NCBI GenBank assembly: GCA_963995505.1
Contig: OZ023180.1
Span: forward strand, 11,670,689-11,734,688
Direction of reading: 5' to 3'
DNA: 64,000 bases
From: Hypericum androsaemum
Taxonomy: Eukaryota > Streptophyta > Magnoliopsida > Malpighiales > Hypericaceae
Below the pieces are notes generated by a model. That model was not told the DNA's origin and searched no databases. It was given only the letters and a program-made list of their open reading frames with translations. Shown piece by piece: positions 1-11,359 of the stretch (its first letter is position 1; every line of letters begins with the position of its first letter). The translations under genes were made by a program, and so were the position numbers.

Positions 1-1180
1 CTTGGATTATCACTTGGATTATCGTCCATAGGAGAAATTTGAACATCTCCCACTGTCACATCACTGTGTAATGTTGTATCAAAATCTGCTTTATTTTGAA
101 ATGGGAAGACATCATCGATGAAAGTTACATCTCGTGATACATAAAACTTTTGAGTTTGAGGATCATACAGTCGATAACCCTTTTGGTCAAAAGGATATCT
201 GATAAACACACAAGGACAACTGCGTTCGTCAAATTTTTCAGTCCTTACATGGTTGTGCGTGTATGCAAGACATCCAAAGGTACATAGATGATCATAGCAA
301 GCTGGACAACCGAAAAACACCTCATATGGCATCTTATTTTATATGGCACATGATGGTGATCGATTGATCAAATAAGTAGCTGTCAGGATACATTCTTCCT
401 AAAATCGGATCTTTAGATTTGCTTGAAAATGGAGTGAGCTAGCAACCTCGAGAATGTGACGATGCTTGCGCTCCACTATTCCTTTTTGTTGAGAAGTGTA
501 GATGCAAAATGTTTGTAACAAGATCACATGCTCCTCATAGTATTGTTGCATTTTATTCAAGAAAAAATTTGAACTATTATCGGTTTGAATTCCCTTGATA
601 CCAACGCCAAATAGTTTGCGAACCATATTGAAAAATATCTTCATAAAGTGTTGCACCTCAGATTTACACTTCATGAGAAAAATCTAAATTTCTCAGTTGA
701 AGTCATCAACAACTGACAAAAAATAATGAACTCCAATAGTTGAGGGGGTCTGATATGGCTCCCAAATATCACAATGAAACAACTAGAAACATGTGGTTGA
801 CTTAATATGACTCTTCGAAAAAAGCAATCATGTATATTTTGCATGAAGGCAAGCATCACAATAAATGAAATCTTCAGTAAATCTCAAAAGTTTGAACAAA
901 GATATATGTCTCATTTTCATAATGAAAATATGACCAAGACGATGAAGCCATCTCTGCGCGTCCAATTTTGAACCTGTCTATAGTGTCACCCTCATCGCTC
1001 GTCTTCAAAATAATATAAGTCATCCTGTTATCTTACCACTCTAACTAGGCATCTCAAATTTAAATCCTGAATGACACAGTGATCAGCATAAAATGTTACA
1101 GCACAATTAAGATCTTTAGTCATTTTACTCACAAAAACAAATTGCATCGAAACTAGCAATACATTATTTAGAGAAACATG
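1..1180 (-). mobile_element. Decayed Ty1/Copia retrotransposon fragment (integrase region)
   Basis: Read on the minus strand, about 1150 down to 900 gives a GAG-pre-integrase motif (WLHRLGH, from WHxRLGH). The interval 674-399 gives integrase core text (TDNSSNFF and QQKGIVERKHRH), and about 280 down to 1 gives the post-integrase region (FGCLAYTHNHV, then YPFDQKGYRLYDPQT). The order pre-integrase, core, post-integrase is that of a Copia polyprotein. Frame changes and stops break it into pieces, so it is not functional. No LTR is visible; the rest of the element lies beyond the window edge or is lost. The right-hand limit is approximate. Confidence 0.85.
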
Positions 1181-2189
1181 TGAATTGTTCAAGTTTGAAT
1201 TGATCCAATAGTAGATAACTACTCCAATAGTTTCAAAATAATAAGGGACTCCCAGTTCAAGCTTGAATTGTTCCCTTGATTCCGATTATTATCTGCATTT
1301 TATTTAATTTTGAGATGTATTGCTTGCTTAATACGTTTCCCGTTTCCAGTGTTTTGACACCGAAATTTGCCAGGGAGACGATCATGTTAATGATGATGTT
1401 GATTTGGATTTAACTTATAACTTGAAGTCGGGATTTTTAAAGCATGGGTGCATGCATCTTCTTACGGTTTTAAGTTATTTGGATTTCCGAATTATTTAAT
1501 GGTTCACTGGGACATTTGTATCAATAAACTATGGTAAAGTTAAAAAGTTCACTAAGCAAATTTGAGTTTGTTTAAGAAAATTTTGAATTCAAACTGGATA
1601 TACTCAAAGAAAGAACTCAAGTAAGATCGTGAAACTTCAAGCATTCTAATCACAAAATACTTGGATTATAATGGCCAAGTTAAAAAAACTAAATTAAAAG
1701 TTTCCCGAAAGAATTGGTTAACAATTTTGTCGCATGTTAAAAAAAAAGTCTGTCACATGGCTTGGAAATTCAAGGAATGATGGATTTAAACGCAATTCCA
1801 TCCATTTATGATTCAAATTTGAAAGAAAAAAAATGAGTAATGACAATTTACGTCGCTGCAGATATTAAACATTGAAGAATCATCTCCGATATCGGTTAAA
1901 AACATTCATAATTTAGGCTATTCCCAAATCCCAAACGTAATTAAACACGACACGCGGCTAATAGCAGGAGACGCTCCATAAGGGGGCCCCACAAGGAGGT
2001 CTTGCTTCGCTGTAATCCTCGTCATACCGAATCAGGAGCGTCAAGTGAAACGGCGACGCAACGGTCAAAAGTTCTCTCCCCCCACCGGGCCCACCCCACG
2101 TTATCCTCCCAAATAATAATCTCCCCAGTCCTCACTCTCTCTCTCTGCCTTCAATCGTTCTGACACAAGGAAATAGAAATAAAAGGAAA
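1181..2189. other. Intergenic, upstream flank of the KEN-box gene
   Basis: No convincing coding region or repeat was seen. The stretch is AT-rich to about 1930 and then more GC-rich. A CT-rich run at about 2132-2150 lies just before the next gene's ATG and is probably 5' UTR or a plant pyrimidine-patch core promoter. No clear TATA box was assigned. Confidence 0.4.
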
Positions 2190-3338
2190 ATGAGTAGTAG
2201 CGGCGGCGGTCTACCGTTCCACTTCCCCAACGCGCCGGATCTGCAAGTGTGGAACAACGCCGCCTTCGACGACGACGGATTGGACGAGCCCACCAGGCAC
2301 ACCGACCTCCCCGCCGCGTCCTCCTGGTGGGCCCACTCCAGCAAGGAGAACCTCAGCCCCGTCCTAGAGAACTCCCCCGCGCCGCCCCTCGCCGACAACC
2401 ACGGCGCCTCTTTGAGCCCCAAGAAAGTGGATGAGGAGGACGAGGGGAAGATAGACGGGGAAATAGAGGAGATCGAGAGAGAGATCGCGCGGCTGTCGTC
2501 TAGGCTACACGCGCTGAAGCTGGAGAAGGCGGAGCGGAAGATAAAGACGACCGTGGAGAGGAGGGGTAGAATCGTCCCGGCCAAGTTCATGGACGCCACG
2601 CGCCGCCGTGGGTTGAGCCTTGGCCCCGCCGAGATACACTCCGGATCCAGGCTCCGGTTGCTCAAAGAGACCGGAATACTGACCCCCGCTTCCTCCTCGA
2701 AGCAGAGCCGGAGGGTTTCGTGCTTCTGGAGGATACAGGAGATCGACGAGCTCAATGTTATTAAAGAAAGGGGGAAGAGCGCGAGTTTGAGCCCCAAGGA
2801 GAGGAAGCAGCCCAAGCAGGGAGGCGCCGCCACCACAGGGATCTCTAAGAAGCCCGCGAAGAAGGCGGACGGCCTCGTCGGGCTGATCCAGCCGCGGATG
2901 CTCTTCAATGACGGGGCGAGGGAGATGCAGGGGAAGAAGGCGGTTAGGCCGCCGGCGCGGGTGGTGGCTAGCAGGTACAATAGCGGCGGCCAGGGAGAGG
3001 CGCGGAAGAGGTCGCTGCCGGATACCGACAAGGAAGAAGGGAACAAGAGACGCGTCTCGCGGGGCCTGCAGCAGCAGAGGAGGAACGATAACGAGTGCGG
3101 GAGGGTGAAGAAGAGATGGGATATAGCTGCCCCTGTAGAGGACTTGCTGCCCAAGATCAGGGCCCTAAGGCGCGCTACCGAGACGCCGAGGGACTCCGGC
3201 GCCGCAAAGAGGGTCGCCGATTTGGTCGGGAGGCGGCCCTTCTTCGGGGACGGCCGGAGTGGAGATGCAAAAGCAACAGGGGTGGATTCTGTTTGTCAGG
3301 TGCTGCGTTTTGGTGAAGATGGAGGACTAGAGCATTAG
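2190..3338 (+). CDS. Uncharacterised KEN-box, coiled-coil basic protein (382 aa)
   Basis: Single-exon open frame of 382 codons starting at ATGAGTAGTAGC and ending in TAG. I do not recognise the family. Residues 1-60 are acidic and Trp-rich and include SKENLSP, with a KEN box at 52-54, a known recognition signal for the anaphase-promoting complex. Residues about 84-118 (EIEEIEREIARLSSRLHALK) look like a short coiled coil. The rest is strongly basic, with Ser-Pro sites (LSPKK, LSPKE) and clusters such as NKRRVSR and RVKKRW that could act as nuclear localisation signals. The coding region is much more GC-rich than its AT-rich flanks. A regulatory or cell-cycle nuclear role is a guess from motifs only. 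A long antisense frame exists here but has no plausible content. Confidence 0.7.
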   Translation: MSSSGGGLPFHFPNAPDLQVWNNAAFDDDGLDEPTRHTDLPAASSWWAHSSKENLSPVLENSPAPPLADNHGASLSPKKVDEEDEGKIDGEIEEIEREIARLSSRLHALKLEKAERKIKTTVERRGRIVPAKFMDATRRRGLSLGPAEIHSGSRLRLLKETGILTPASSSKQSRRVSCFWRIQEIDELNVIKERGKSASLSPKERKQPKQGGAATTGISKKPAKKADGLVGLIQPRMLFNDGAREMQGKKAVRPPARVVASRYNSGGQGEARKRSLPDTDKEEGNKRRVSRGLQQQRRNDNECGRVKKRWDIAAPVEDLLPKIRALRRATETPRDSGAAKRVADLVGRRPFFGDGRSGDAKATGVDSVCQVLRFGEDGGLEH

Positions 3339-5599
3339 TAGTCTCTCTTTGGACTTTGATTGGTAGGGATCTTGATTTGGTTATTGTTGATTTGTATTAT
3401 TAGTATTAGTATATCCGTAACTCCTGTTATGGTATGGTAGTATTGGGAGAGAATATTTTGCTTTTGCGTTTATTTTTTTGTCTAGTGAGGTCATTAGATT
3501 TTGCTTTAGGTGAATAATGCCGATGATCATCAGCTTTGTCTCGTAAATGTTGACAGAAAATTGTGCAGGTAGCCTCTGGTTTTGACTTCAGACACTTCTG
3601 CTTGTTTCAACGATTTTGGCTGGTTAACGTTCTGGTGAATTTCTAAATGGAGTGGAGTAATATAATTCGAATAATAATTTTTTCAATGGTATTTTTTTTA
3701 ATTTGGTAAACCTTGAATCTGGATTTATTTGGTTGTTTTATTATAGTCTAATCCCAGTTGTTTGTAATTTGTCTTTGTGAACGTGATTTCAGAATAAGCC
3801 TTTATTTCTGTTCCGGGGATGCCGAAAATTGTGTATCCTTTTGGTTAGCCTAGACCACACACACTCCTTCAAATGAACATGTTGTTTGATGAAAAAGAGG
3901 TCGTGATTTACCCTTCCCAATTAACCAGATCCTTTGTGTGGCTAGTTCGAGTTGAGTTAGATGCCACTGCATTTGGACAGTTTAAAAAAATTTCGAAACT
4001 CAATCCAGAATTTCTCCCTTCCTCCGGCTCAACAAGTTGGGCTAAGGATTTTTTTAATTTAAAATTTATAGCATTTAATGTATTTGGTATTAAAAAATAG
4101 CAAATAGTTATTAATATGTCTAATTTTATTGCTAATTATAGTGTGTAAGTACTAAAATAATAATTTAATCACTTTTAAAATATATAATATATAAGTTCAA
4201 CAAAAAAAATGTAATTATATTTTTAAAGAACATTCATTTTTCTGACTGCGTGATCCAACCGAAAAAATAGGTTGGTTCGACCGAAAAACAAGGTGCTCAA
4301 TGCAAATGACTATCGGTTGAATCGGAGGTAGTGTTTATGGTCAATCCTAGCCAGGATTTGGTTCTGATTCGTGGTCCCACCATATTTTTTAAAACCATGC
4401 ATTTAGAGTTGTATATATATTCATAAATCGATCTCAGTGCGTAACTTGAAAATAAAGCCTCCGTCTAAGCCATGTGCAGAACCAACTATTCCTCCTCCGT
4501 CTAAGAAATTTGAGGTGTGAAACAATGCACGTAAAAAGGAGCATACTATCAAAGTTTGGGACTTGGCCTTGCAAATTGGCTTTACTTGGTAGGAAGACAC
4601 GCCAACGATTCTTCAACAAATAAAAGACCTGACATGTGGAATAGGTCGAGCCAAACTCTATGCCCCCCATGAAGTTCCGTTGTGGTTAGTTTTGTCTTTT
4701 AGCGTATTGGAGAAAATCTGTGGTGTACTTAATTGTGGGGTTTTTGGATGTGTAATAGATAGTGTTTATTATTGTTTAGCTCTGAAATCCAAGTATTTAG
4801 TATCTTTGGTACTCTATTTTGGTATAAATAACTTTGGTATTTTTCCGGAAATGTAATACAATTTCCTTGTAAAAAAAAACAATTCCCATCTTTCCACCGA
4901 GATTTTTTAATTTAATTTGACTTACAACAGACAAGGTTACAGCCTCAAAACACACACATTAGCATTCAGCTACCTCGTCCAGTCGGATGTTGCAGCACGA
5001 TGAAAATACAGTAGAGAGAAAAGATGTGGAAGAATCAGACCTAATGACTCAACTAAACTCAACTGCATCCAACGCAATGCGGCTTCAGGGTAACCCAACG
5101 TTGACAGACAAAAAAAGGATCACGCACCGGTACAGCCACAAACACGTTTCTACCGACATGTAGCAGAATATCATAGCGGCAAGGACAGGGTTCTTTGATT
5201 TCCAAGATTATGAGGTTTTATCCCCCAAGAATTAAAATGATCTGCTTCATCGGGCAGGACAAAAGGACAGAATGGACATTCGCTGCCAATCAACACAAGC
5301 AACATGGAAATATTATGACATGAAGTCTGCAAGAATCCAGACATTTCTCCAGGAAGTCAGAAATAAGACAAGAAGAAATCTTATCCACAGGGGTCACAGT
5401 GGTTACGGACTCATCGGTTAAGCCACCATTTAAGTCTTTTTAAGTTGTTTTTGTAGATCTATTATATATACTGTCTGCTTAAACCCTTTGACAACGCGTC
5501 TCATCAAAAATGACAATTATCATCTTTCATGAGTCATGATAATAGTGGGACAGCTGTGCCTACCATATCAGACCGCACCCGGCGCGCTGGTTGCTAAGC
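3339..5599. other. 3' flank and AT-rich intergenic DNA
   Basis: About 3339-3480 is probably the 3' UTR of the KEN-box gene. The rest is AT-rich with short random open frames, none with recognisable content. About 5340-5560 may be flanking sequence of the Copia fragment that follows, but no LTR boundary could be drawn. Confidence 0.35.
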
Positions 5600-6390
5600 G
5601 CACTGGTGACGCGCTCTCAGCGATCAGCCTCGCCTCAAGCTCTCACACCAACAGCTCCTGCCCCTCTGAGTTGTGCCTCCAAGGCGCTTCGAGACCCCAA
5701 TTGGCGGGCTACAATGATTGAGGACTTCAACGAATTGTTAAAGAATAAGATGTGGGTGGTGGTTCCCCGTTCCACGGCTTCAAATGTGCTCGACAACAAG
5801 TGGGTGTTCCAGGTCAAGTATAACCCAGGCACCCCTGGCTGCCAAAGGATTTCAGCAGAGACCAAGGCTCGGTTTCAAGGAGACGTTCAGTCCCGCGATA
5901 AAGCCAGCCACGGTCCACCTCTTGCTTTCGAAAACTGTGTCTCGAGGGTGGCGGATCCGACAATTAGACATCTCGAATGCTTTTCTCCATGGAAACCTCA
6001 GGAGGCTGTGTACATGTCCCAACCAGCTGAGTTCAAGCATCCTCAGTACCCGGTCGGCTCAAGTAGTCATTGTACGACCTCAAGCAGGCCCCACGTGATT
6101 GGTTCCATTGCTTCAGGGCTGCCCTGTACGAGTTCGGTTTTCTTGGCTCAAAATCAAATCACTCACCGTTCTACTTCAGGCGCGGCACAATTTTCAACTA
6201 TTTGTCCTTGTGTATTTGGATGACATACTTGTCATCGGAGACAGCCAAACAACGATTCAATGTCTATTGCTCTTCCTTCAAGCCATGTTTGCTGTGAAAG
6301 TTCTCGGTTTGCTCTCATACTTCTTGGGTATTCAGACCTACGGCACCTCTTGTGGTGCATCTCGTATACATCAAAATACTTGTTAACACG
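5600..6390 (+). mobile_element. Degenerate Copia reverse-transcriptase fragment
   Basis: Pieces in different forward frames line up in the order of a Copia reverse transcriptase: ALRDPNWRATMIEDFNELL, then [13 protein letters not shown] (about 5680-5825), AAKGFQQRP and [15 protein letters not shown] (about 5835-5995), a decayed [11 protein letters not shown] (about 6070), LVYLDDILVIGDSQTTIQ (about 6205-6260) and LGLLSYFLGIQT (about 6300-6345). At least four frame changes separate them. No LTR, gag or integrase accompanies the fragment. It is a dead, truncated copy of a different family from the 10300-15225 element. Confidence 0.85.
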
Positions 6391-7758
6391 AGGTTACATT
6401 TTTGATATAGTTCAATGTTCGTTAGACGGCGTTTGTATCGGCAGTCACTCGATTAGGCCTACCTCATTGGAGAAGTCGTCAGCTCTCGTAGCTATTAGTG
6501 TGGCAACGATAACCAAATTCATCAACAAAATTGTACATGCTATCTATTTCGTGTCTTATTATTAGAAGTATAAAAGGCTTTATTGAACTCCAAGGTTACA
6601 TAATAAGCAAACAGTCGAGCAACTGATACCTACATTAGGAAACATCAGGATAGGCCACAGACGGCCAAAATAAAACCATGTGATATGTAATTTGCTTTCA
6701 TATATAGCAACTCCTCTTTTAATTAATGTTAAACTTTTAAAGCCACAATTCTGAAGAAAAGCTCTTACGAGCAAATTTGTTTATATTTTTCCAAACAAAT
6801 CATTTATTTAAATAGGCGAAATAGCATGACAGTTTTCTCAGAAATAAAAAATTGCTTTCTGCCACAGAAAATTAAATTCATAGTTTCATATAGGAATCTA
6901 CTCTAGGAATGGAAACAGAAATCGGGATATGAATTGGGTAGTTAATCACTTTCTTTTTTTGACAAGTACATTTGTATATCTACTTATAATATACAGGAAA
7001 ATAATTAACTACCAAATTCATAGTTAATTAGAAACAAAATCTAAACAGGAACGCATAGTTTGGTTCGTAAGTGTATAAAGAGGTCGGGGTAATATGGTTT
7101 AGAAGGTTTGTCGGTCATTGATCGGGGCTATCACTTTGGGTCATTGGTTATGCGAGAACCAAATTATTTTCCAAGGAGAGCAAATTTTTTAGTTGTGAGC
7201 CTCTTTTGCATTTCATCACTTTCCACGTTAGAGAATGAATTTTGTGGGTAGATTCGACTAATGAATTGACGCGCCAAAATTTTTTGTTCTACCTAGATTC
7301 ATTAGGTGGAGAATAACTTGATTACATACCTTGTATAATTAGGTTATTTTGTATGGTTTAGGTTTTTTTGTATAATTGGCACTTCTTAATATGGTGGAGA
7401 TATGTAAGGAGTTTCCATGGTTGTAATTACTAAGTACAAGGAGAAATTATCTATTTATAAAAAAAAATATATAAAGAGGTCACCTTAGCCCTATCCCTAA
7501 ACCTAAAGAATTCCCAGACAAAAAAAAATCTAAAGAATTCTTATATAGTTCCCATTACATGTCTTGATCCCCGCGTTGGATTCTGCACGGACACTAATCA
7601 ACCATTCCGTGCGACGCAGAAAAGATCGAGGCTGTACATGTGTCATGATCCATATCAAATGGCTGAAATGACGCGCGTGTTAAAGGGGCTTTTTAGGTTT
7701 TTTTTCTCTTCCCTTATTTTTTCCTTCATTTTAATTTTTTGGTTGGAAAGTCTTAACT
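6391..7758. other. AT-rich intergenic DNA
   Basis: No gene, RNA gene or clear transposon structure was seen. The sequence is AT-rich with homopolymer tracts. Confidence 0.35.
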
Positions 7759-8262
7759 TTTTACTTCAGAGTTTAATTGAGATGATTCAAGTTGTTGTGC
7801 AAAGCTAAGACGTGTATCTACAACTTTGTAGTTTATGACTTCTCCAAAGTCAGAGCAGAAGAATGTCAAAAATATATTTGAAGTCAAAAGTTGGTCGAGT
7901 TATGATCAACTAATTTCTATTGGGAGCCACAGCTTCTTATTCTGGAGTCCGATTGAGGTGATTTAATTTTTTGTGTGAAGCTAAGATATATATCTACAAC
8001 TTTATGATTTATGACTTTTCCAAATTCGGAGTGTAAGGTTGTCAAAAATTTGTTTAAAGTTAAAGTCGATCGAGTTACGCTCAACTAATTTTGTTTGGGA
8101 GCCATAAATTTTTACTCCGGAGTCTGATTGAGTTGATTCAAGTTACCGTCCAAAGCTGAGACATATATCTAAATCTTTGTAGTTTATACTTCTCCAAATT
8201 TGGAGTGTAAAGGTGTCGAAAATACGTTTGAAGTTAATAGTCGATTGAGTTACAATCCTAGT
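7759..8262. repeat. Three diverged tandem units of about 175 bp
   Basis: The phrase 'gagtccgattgaggtgatt' and its variants recur near 7769, 7945 and 8120, spacings of 176 and 175 bp. Each is followed by the same ordered blocks: 'aagctaagacatatatctac', 'tttgtagtttatgacttctc', 'gtcaaaaat' and 'gtcgatcgagttac'. The units differ by many substitutions, so the array is old. No coding content. Confidence 0.8.
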
Positions 8263-8455
8263 GTATATCAAATGACATGCTGAGATTATGTCAAATGGCA
8301 TACCCATGTATCTCAAATGGCATGCACAAGTTATGTCAAAAGGCATGTCGAGGTTATGTCAAATGGCATGCCCAGGTTATGTCAAATGGCGGCTGGCGGC
8401 CAAAGTTATGTCAAATGGTATGCCCAGATTATGTCAAAAGATATTTCAGGTTAAT
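8263..8455. repeat. Short tandem array, period about 23 bp
   Basis: About eight copies of 'tatgtcaaatggcatgccca' with a 3-4 bp tail start near 8265, 8287, 8309, 8332, 8355, 8378, 8407 and 8430. One unit contains an extra GC-rich 'ggctggcgg' segment. Isolated decayed units ('aaatggcatgcc') reappear at about 8505 and 8640-8710, so the array was once longer. Confidence 0.8.
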
Positions 8456-9057
8456 ATTTAATAAAATTTATAATAAATTAAATAATTAATCAATGATTAC
8501 AATTAAATGGCATGCCTGGTTACGTAAAATGACACGTCCAGTTATGATAAAATAGAATAACTTGTTATATTAAAATAATTAATACTTATGATAACAAATT
8601 AAATAAATAAATTAAATAGTTAATCAAATGGTATATTCATTTATGTTAAAATGGCATACCCGGCTATGACTTAAATGGCATGTTCGGCTATGTGAAATGG
8701 CATGCCCGATTATGATAATATTAATTAATTTTTATAATAAAAAATTAAATAATTAATCAAATAATATATCAGTTTGATTTATTTTTATATAATATACGAA
8801 TAATTACAATATTTAAAAACAAAGTGGATACCCACATGTCCCAAACTTCCCTTCCTCTTTTAAACCATTTTGCTTTTTTCCGTACCGCACGGAATTCGTC
8901 TCTCCGTGCCAAACCCCGTCTCCTCGATCCCGTGTCATAAATATCCACCGAGAGGTACTTCTATTAGTTCAGTTAGAGAATTCCTGTTTCTTTCTCAAAA
9001 GTTACTTCCTATACATCCTCAACTTTCACCTTCCCGTCGAAAGCAGGAGCCGCTTTC
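8456..9057. other. AT-rich DNA and 5' flank of the F-box gene
   Basis: Very AT-rich sequence with scattered decayed copies of the 23-bp unit up to about 8710. From about 8820 it is less AT-rich and probably contains the promoter and 5' leader of the F-box/FBD gene. Confidence 0.4.
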
Positions 9058-10299
9058 ATGCAACCCGACAAGGTCAGTGCTTATCAATTCTACATCGGTT
9101 TTCCTTATGTTAATCTATCTGATTGACTCTGTAATAATTAATGACGCATAACAATACTATCAGATAGGGCTGATGTTGTAATATCTTGGTATAGGACGCG
9201 CCTGACCGGATAAGCAATTTGTACGATGATGTTGTATCATGCATATTGTCTCTATTGAATGTGAAGGAGGAAGGTATCTTAGGGCCGCTTCTTTTAAGCG
9301 CCTTGTTTTCGATGAAAACACGTTCTCTGATATGATTGAACCAGCTTTTGAAAAGATGGTCGATGGTGTTTTGCACAAGTTGCCAAAGGTTTTGACGCTG
9401 GAGGAGTTTTGTGTGCGTTTCTTTCTCACTGAATTGTCTAAATCACACATTGACGACTGGCTTGACTTCGCCTTTCATGCCGGGACTGCCAGGATAGAGT
9501 TGAACCTTCTTGAAAAATTATCTTTTCTTAGCTACTGTGTCCCAACCAAATTATTTCATCACTCAAATCATGGAAATCGTTTTTCTACCCTTAGGGAACT
9601 CTTCTTGATACACGCCAACGTGGGCGACAAAGTATTCGAAGCTATACTAGCCATGTGTGCATCCCTCGGATGCTTGGCGTTGATTCATAACAATCAGTTG
9701 TTTAAGGCGAAGTGTAAGGTTTGTCATTTGAAGTTGAAGCGCTTGATAATGGATTGCCACTTCCTAGAGAGCTTGGAAATTATTGCACCAAATCTCGTCT
9801 CTCTCTCACTCTCATACCGTGCACTCAATATGATAAGTATTTCTATTGAGGATGCTCGACCTCTTGTGAACTTGAATATCTTGTCAGCCTTCAAGTTCTA
9901 GTTCAGGTTTCGGGGAGATTTTATTTTTGACCAATTCTCTGCGCATATCTCTGATCTTCAGTCTATGACACTAGACACCACTACAATCTCTGTAAGAGGA
10001 ATAAATTCCGTAGCTTCAATGTGTATAGTACTATAGTTATTAATCAAACTTTATTTTTTTATGATAGGAGACAATTATGGCTCACAACAAAGATCCTTCC
10101 TTGAACAATCTAACAACACTATGCCTGCTGCACTATTCTGAAATTCCATACAACCGTTTAGCTATATACATGTTGGAGGCCTCCCCGCTCTTGCAAAGAT
10201 TTGAGTTGCATGTAAGTATACACTCGCGTGTTCTTGCTTTCTTGCATACATGTTTCATTGTGTACTTGTCGATCAGAATCTTAACATGCATGGCACAAC

Positions 10300-10472
10300 T
10301 ATTGGGCCTATTTCGGCCCATCCCTGTATTGTACATGTCTTAGCTGCCCGCTTCCTGTTTAGTCGGGCATATGTGTAGCTATGTATTAGGGTAAACAGTG
10401 GTCGTTGTAAGCTGTATATATACTTTACGTATTGCTTAATAAAGGCTTAACCTTTTCTCTCCAAAATCTTCA
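10300..10472 (+). repeat. 5' LTR of the Copia element
   Basis: 173 bp, from TATTGGGCC to TCTTCA. It contains TATATATAC followed by AATAAAGG, a plausible TATA box and polyadenylation signal. The right-hand copy matches over its full length. Confidence 0.95.
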
Positions 10473-10484
10473 TGGTATCAGAGC
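10473..10484 (+). other. Primer-binding site (initiator tRNA-Met)
   Basis: TGGTATCAGAGC directly follows the LTR. It is the standard plant Copia/Gypsy primer-binding sequence, complementary to the 3' end of initiator tRNA-Met. Confidence 0.95.
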
Positions 10485-10492
10485 AACAAAAG

Positions 10493-11314
10493 ATGACCGA
10501 CAGAGAGAAGAGCATCGATGGTGAACGAAGCAACAGCGGGGAGGGTTCCATGCCTCGACGACCCCTAACGATGGAACCTTCCTCGCCTTATTACATGACA
10601 ACTGCGGACAATCCCGGCGTAATTATCACGCCTGTGGTTCTTCGTGGCGACAACTATGATGAATGGATGAAGGCGGTGCGAAACGCCTTGAAGGCTAAAA
10701 GGAAACTGGGGTTCATTGATGGTCGCGTGAAGCAACCAACTGAATCTGATCTTGACTTTGATGATTGGAGTGCAGTCAATGCTATGATCGTTGGCTGGAT
10801 GTTCAATACGATTGACCCGTCTCTGCGTTCTACCATATCATACATGGAGAGTGCGAGGGACCTTTGGGAAGACCTGAAAGAGCGCTTCTCTGTTGGCAAC
10901 GACATGCGCGTTTATCAACTAAAAAGTGAAATTGCTAACTATAAGCAATCAGGTACGACTCTCAGTGCTTATTATAACCGCTTGAAGGGAATGTGGGAGG
11001 AAATCGGAGCTTATGTAAAGCATCCAACTTGCACTTGCGGATGCAAATGCAGAGCTGACAAGGAGTTGGCTTACGAAAGAGAAAAAGAGAAAGTATACCA
11101 GTTTCTCATGGGACTGGATGACTCTGTCTATCGGACAGTTCGTTCAAACATCCTTAGCACCGTTCCATTGCCGAATATGAATCAAACACATGCCCGTTTG
11201 ATGAACGAAGAGATACACCGGGCTGTAGCAGTTGCAAAGGACAAACGTAGTGATCTTGTCAGATTCGCTGTACAAACAAAGATGATGTTTGTGGGCACTG
11301 CTTGTGGGCACTGA
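10493..11314 (+). pseudogene. Copia gag (capsid part), truncated by a stop
   Basis: The open frame contains typical Copia gag text: GDNYDEWMKAVRNALKAKRK, IDPSLRSTISYMESARDLWE and RLKGMWEEIGAYVKHP. The frame closes at 11312-11314 just where the zinc knuckle should begin. The knuckle (CGHCNKPGHSTADC) lies downstream in another frame at about 11363-11403. The break sits in a small run of repeated 'tgtgggcact' units. In an intact element gag forms the virus-like particle that packages the RNA. Confidence 0.85.
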
Positions 11315-11359
11315 TGTGGGCACTACTTGTGACCTACGCGTCGTGAAGATGTCAAGCCT

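Noticed and set aside
2132..3154. 340-codon antisense frame over the KEN-box gene
   Set aside because: It lies opposite a coherent GC-rich sense gene and reads as Ser/Leu-rich text without domains, as expected of an antisense shadow.
3873..4100. 75-codon plus-strand frame in AT-rich DNA
   Set aside because: No domain, no supporting context, composition like surrounding intergenic sequence.
8263..8455. CRISPR-like appearance of the 23-bp array
   Set aside because: Units are directly abutting without spacers, decayed, and the DNA is plant nuclear.
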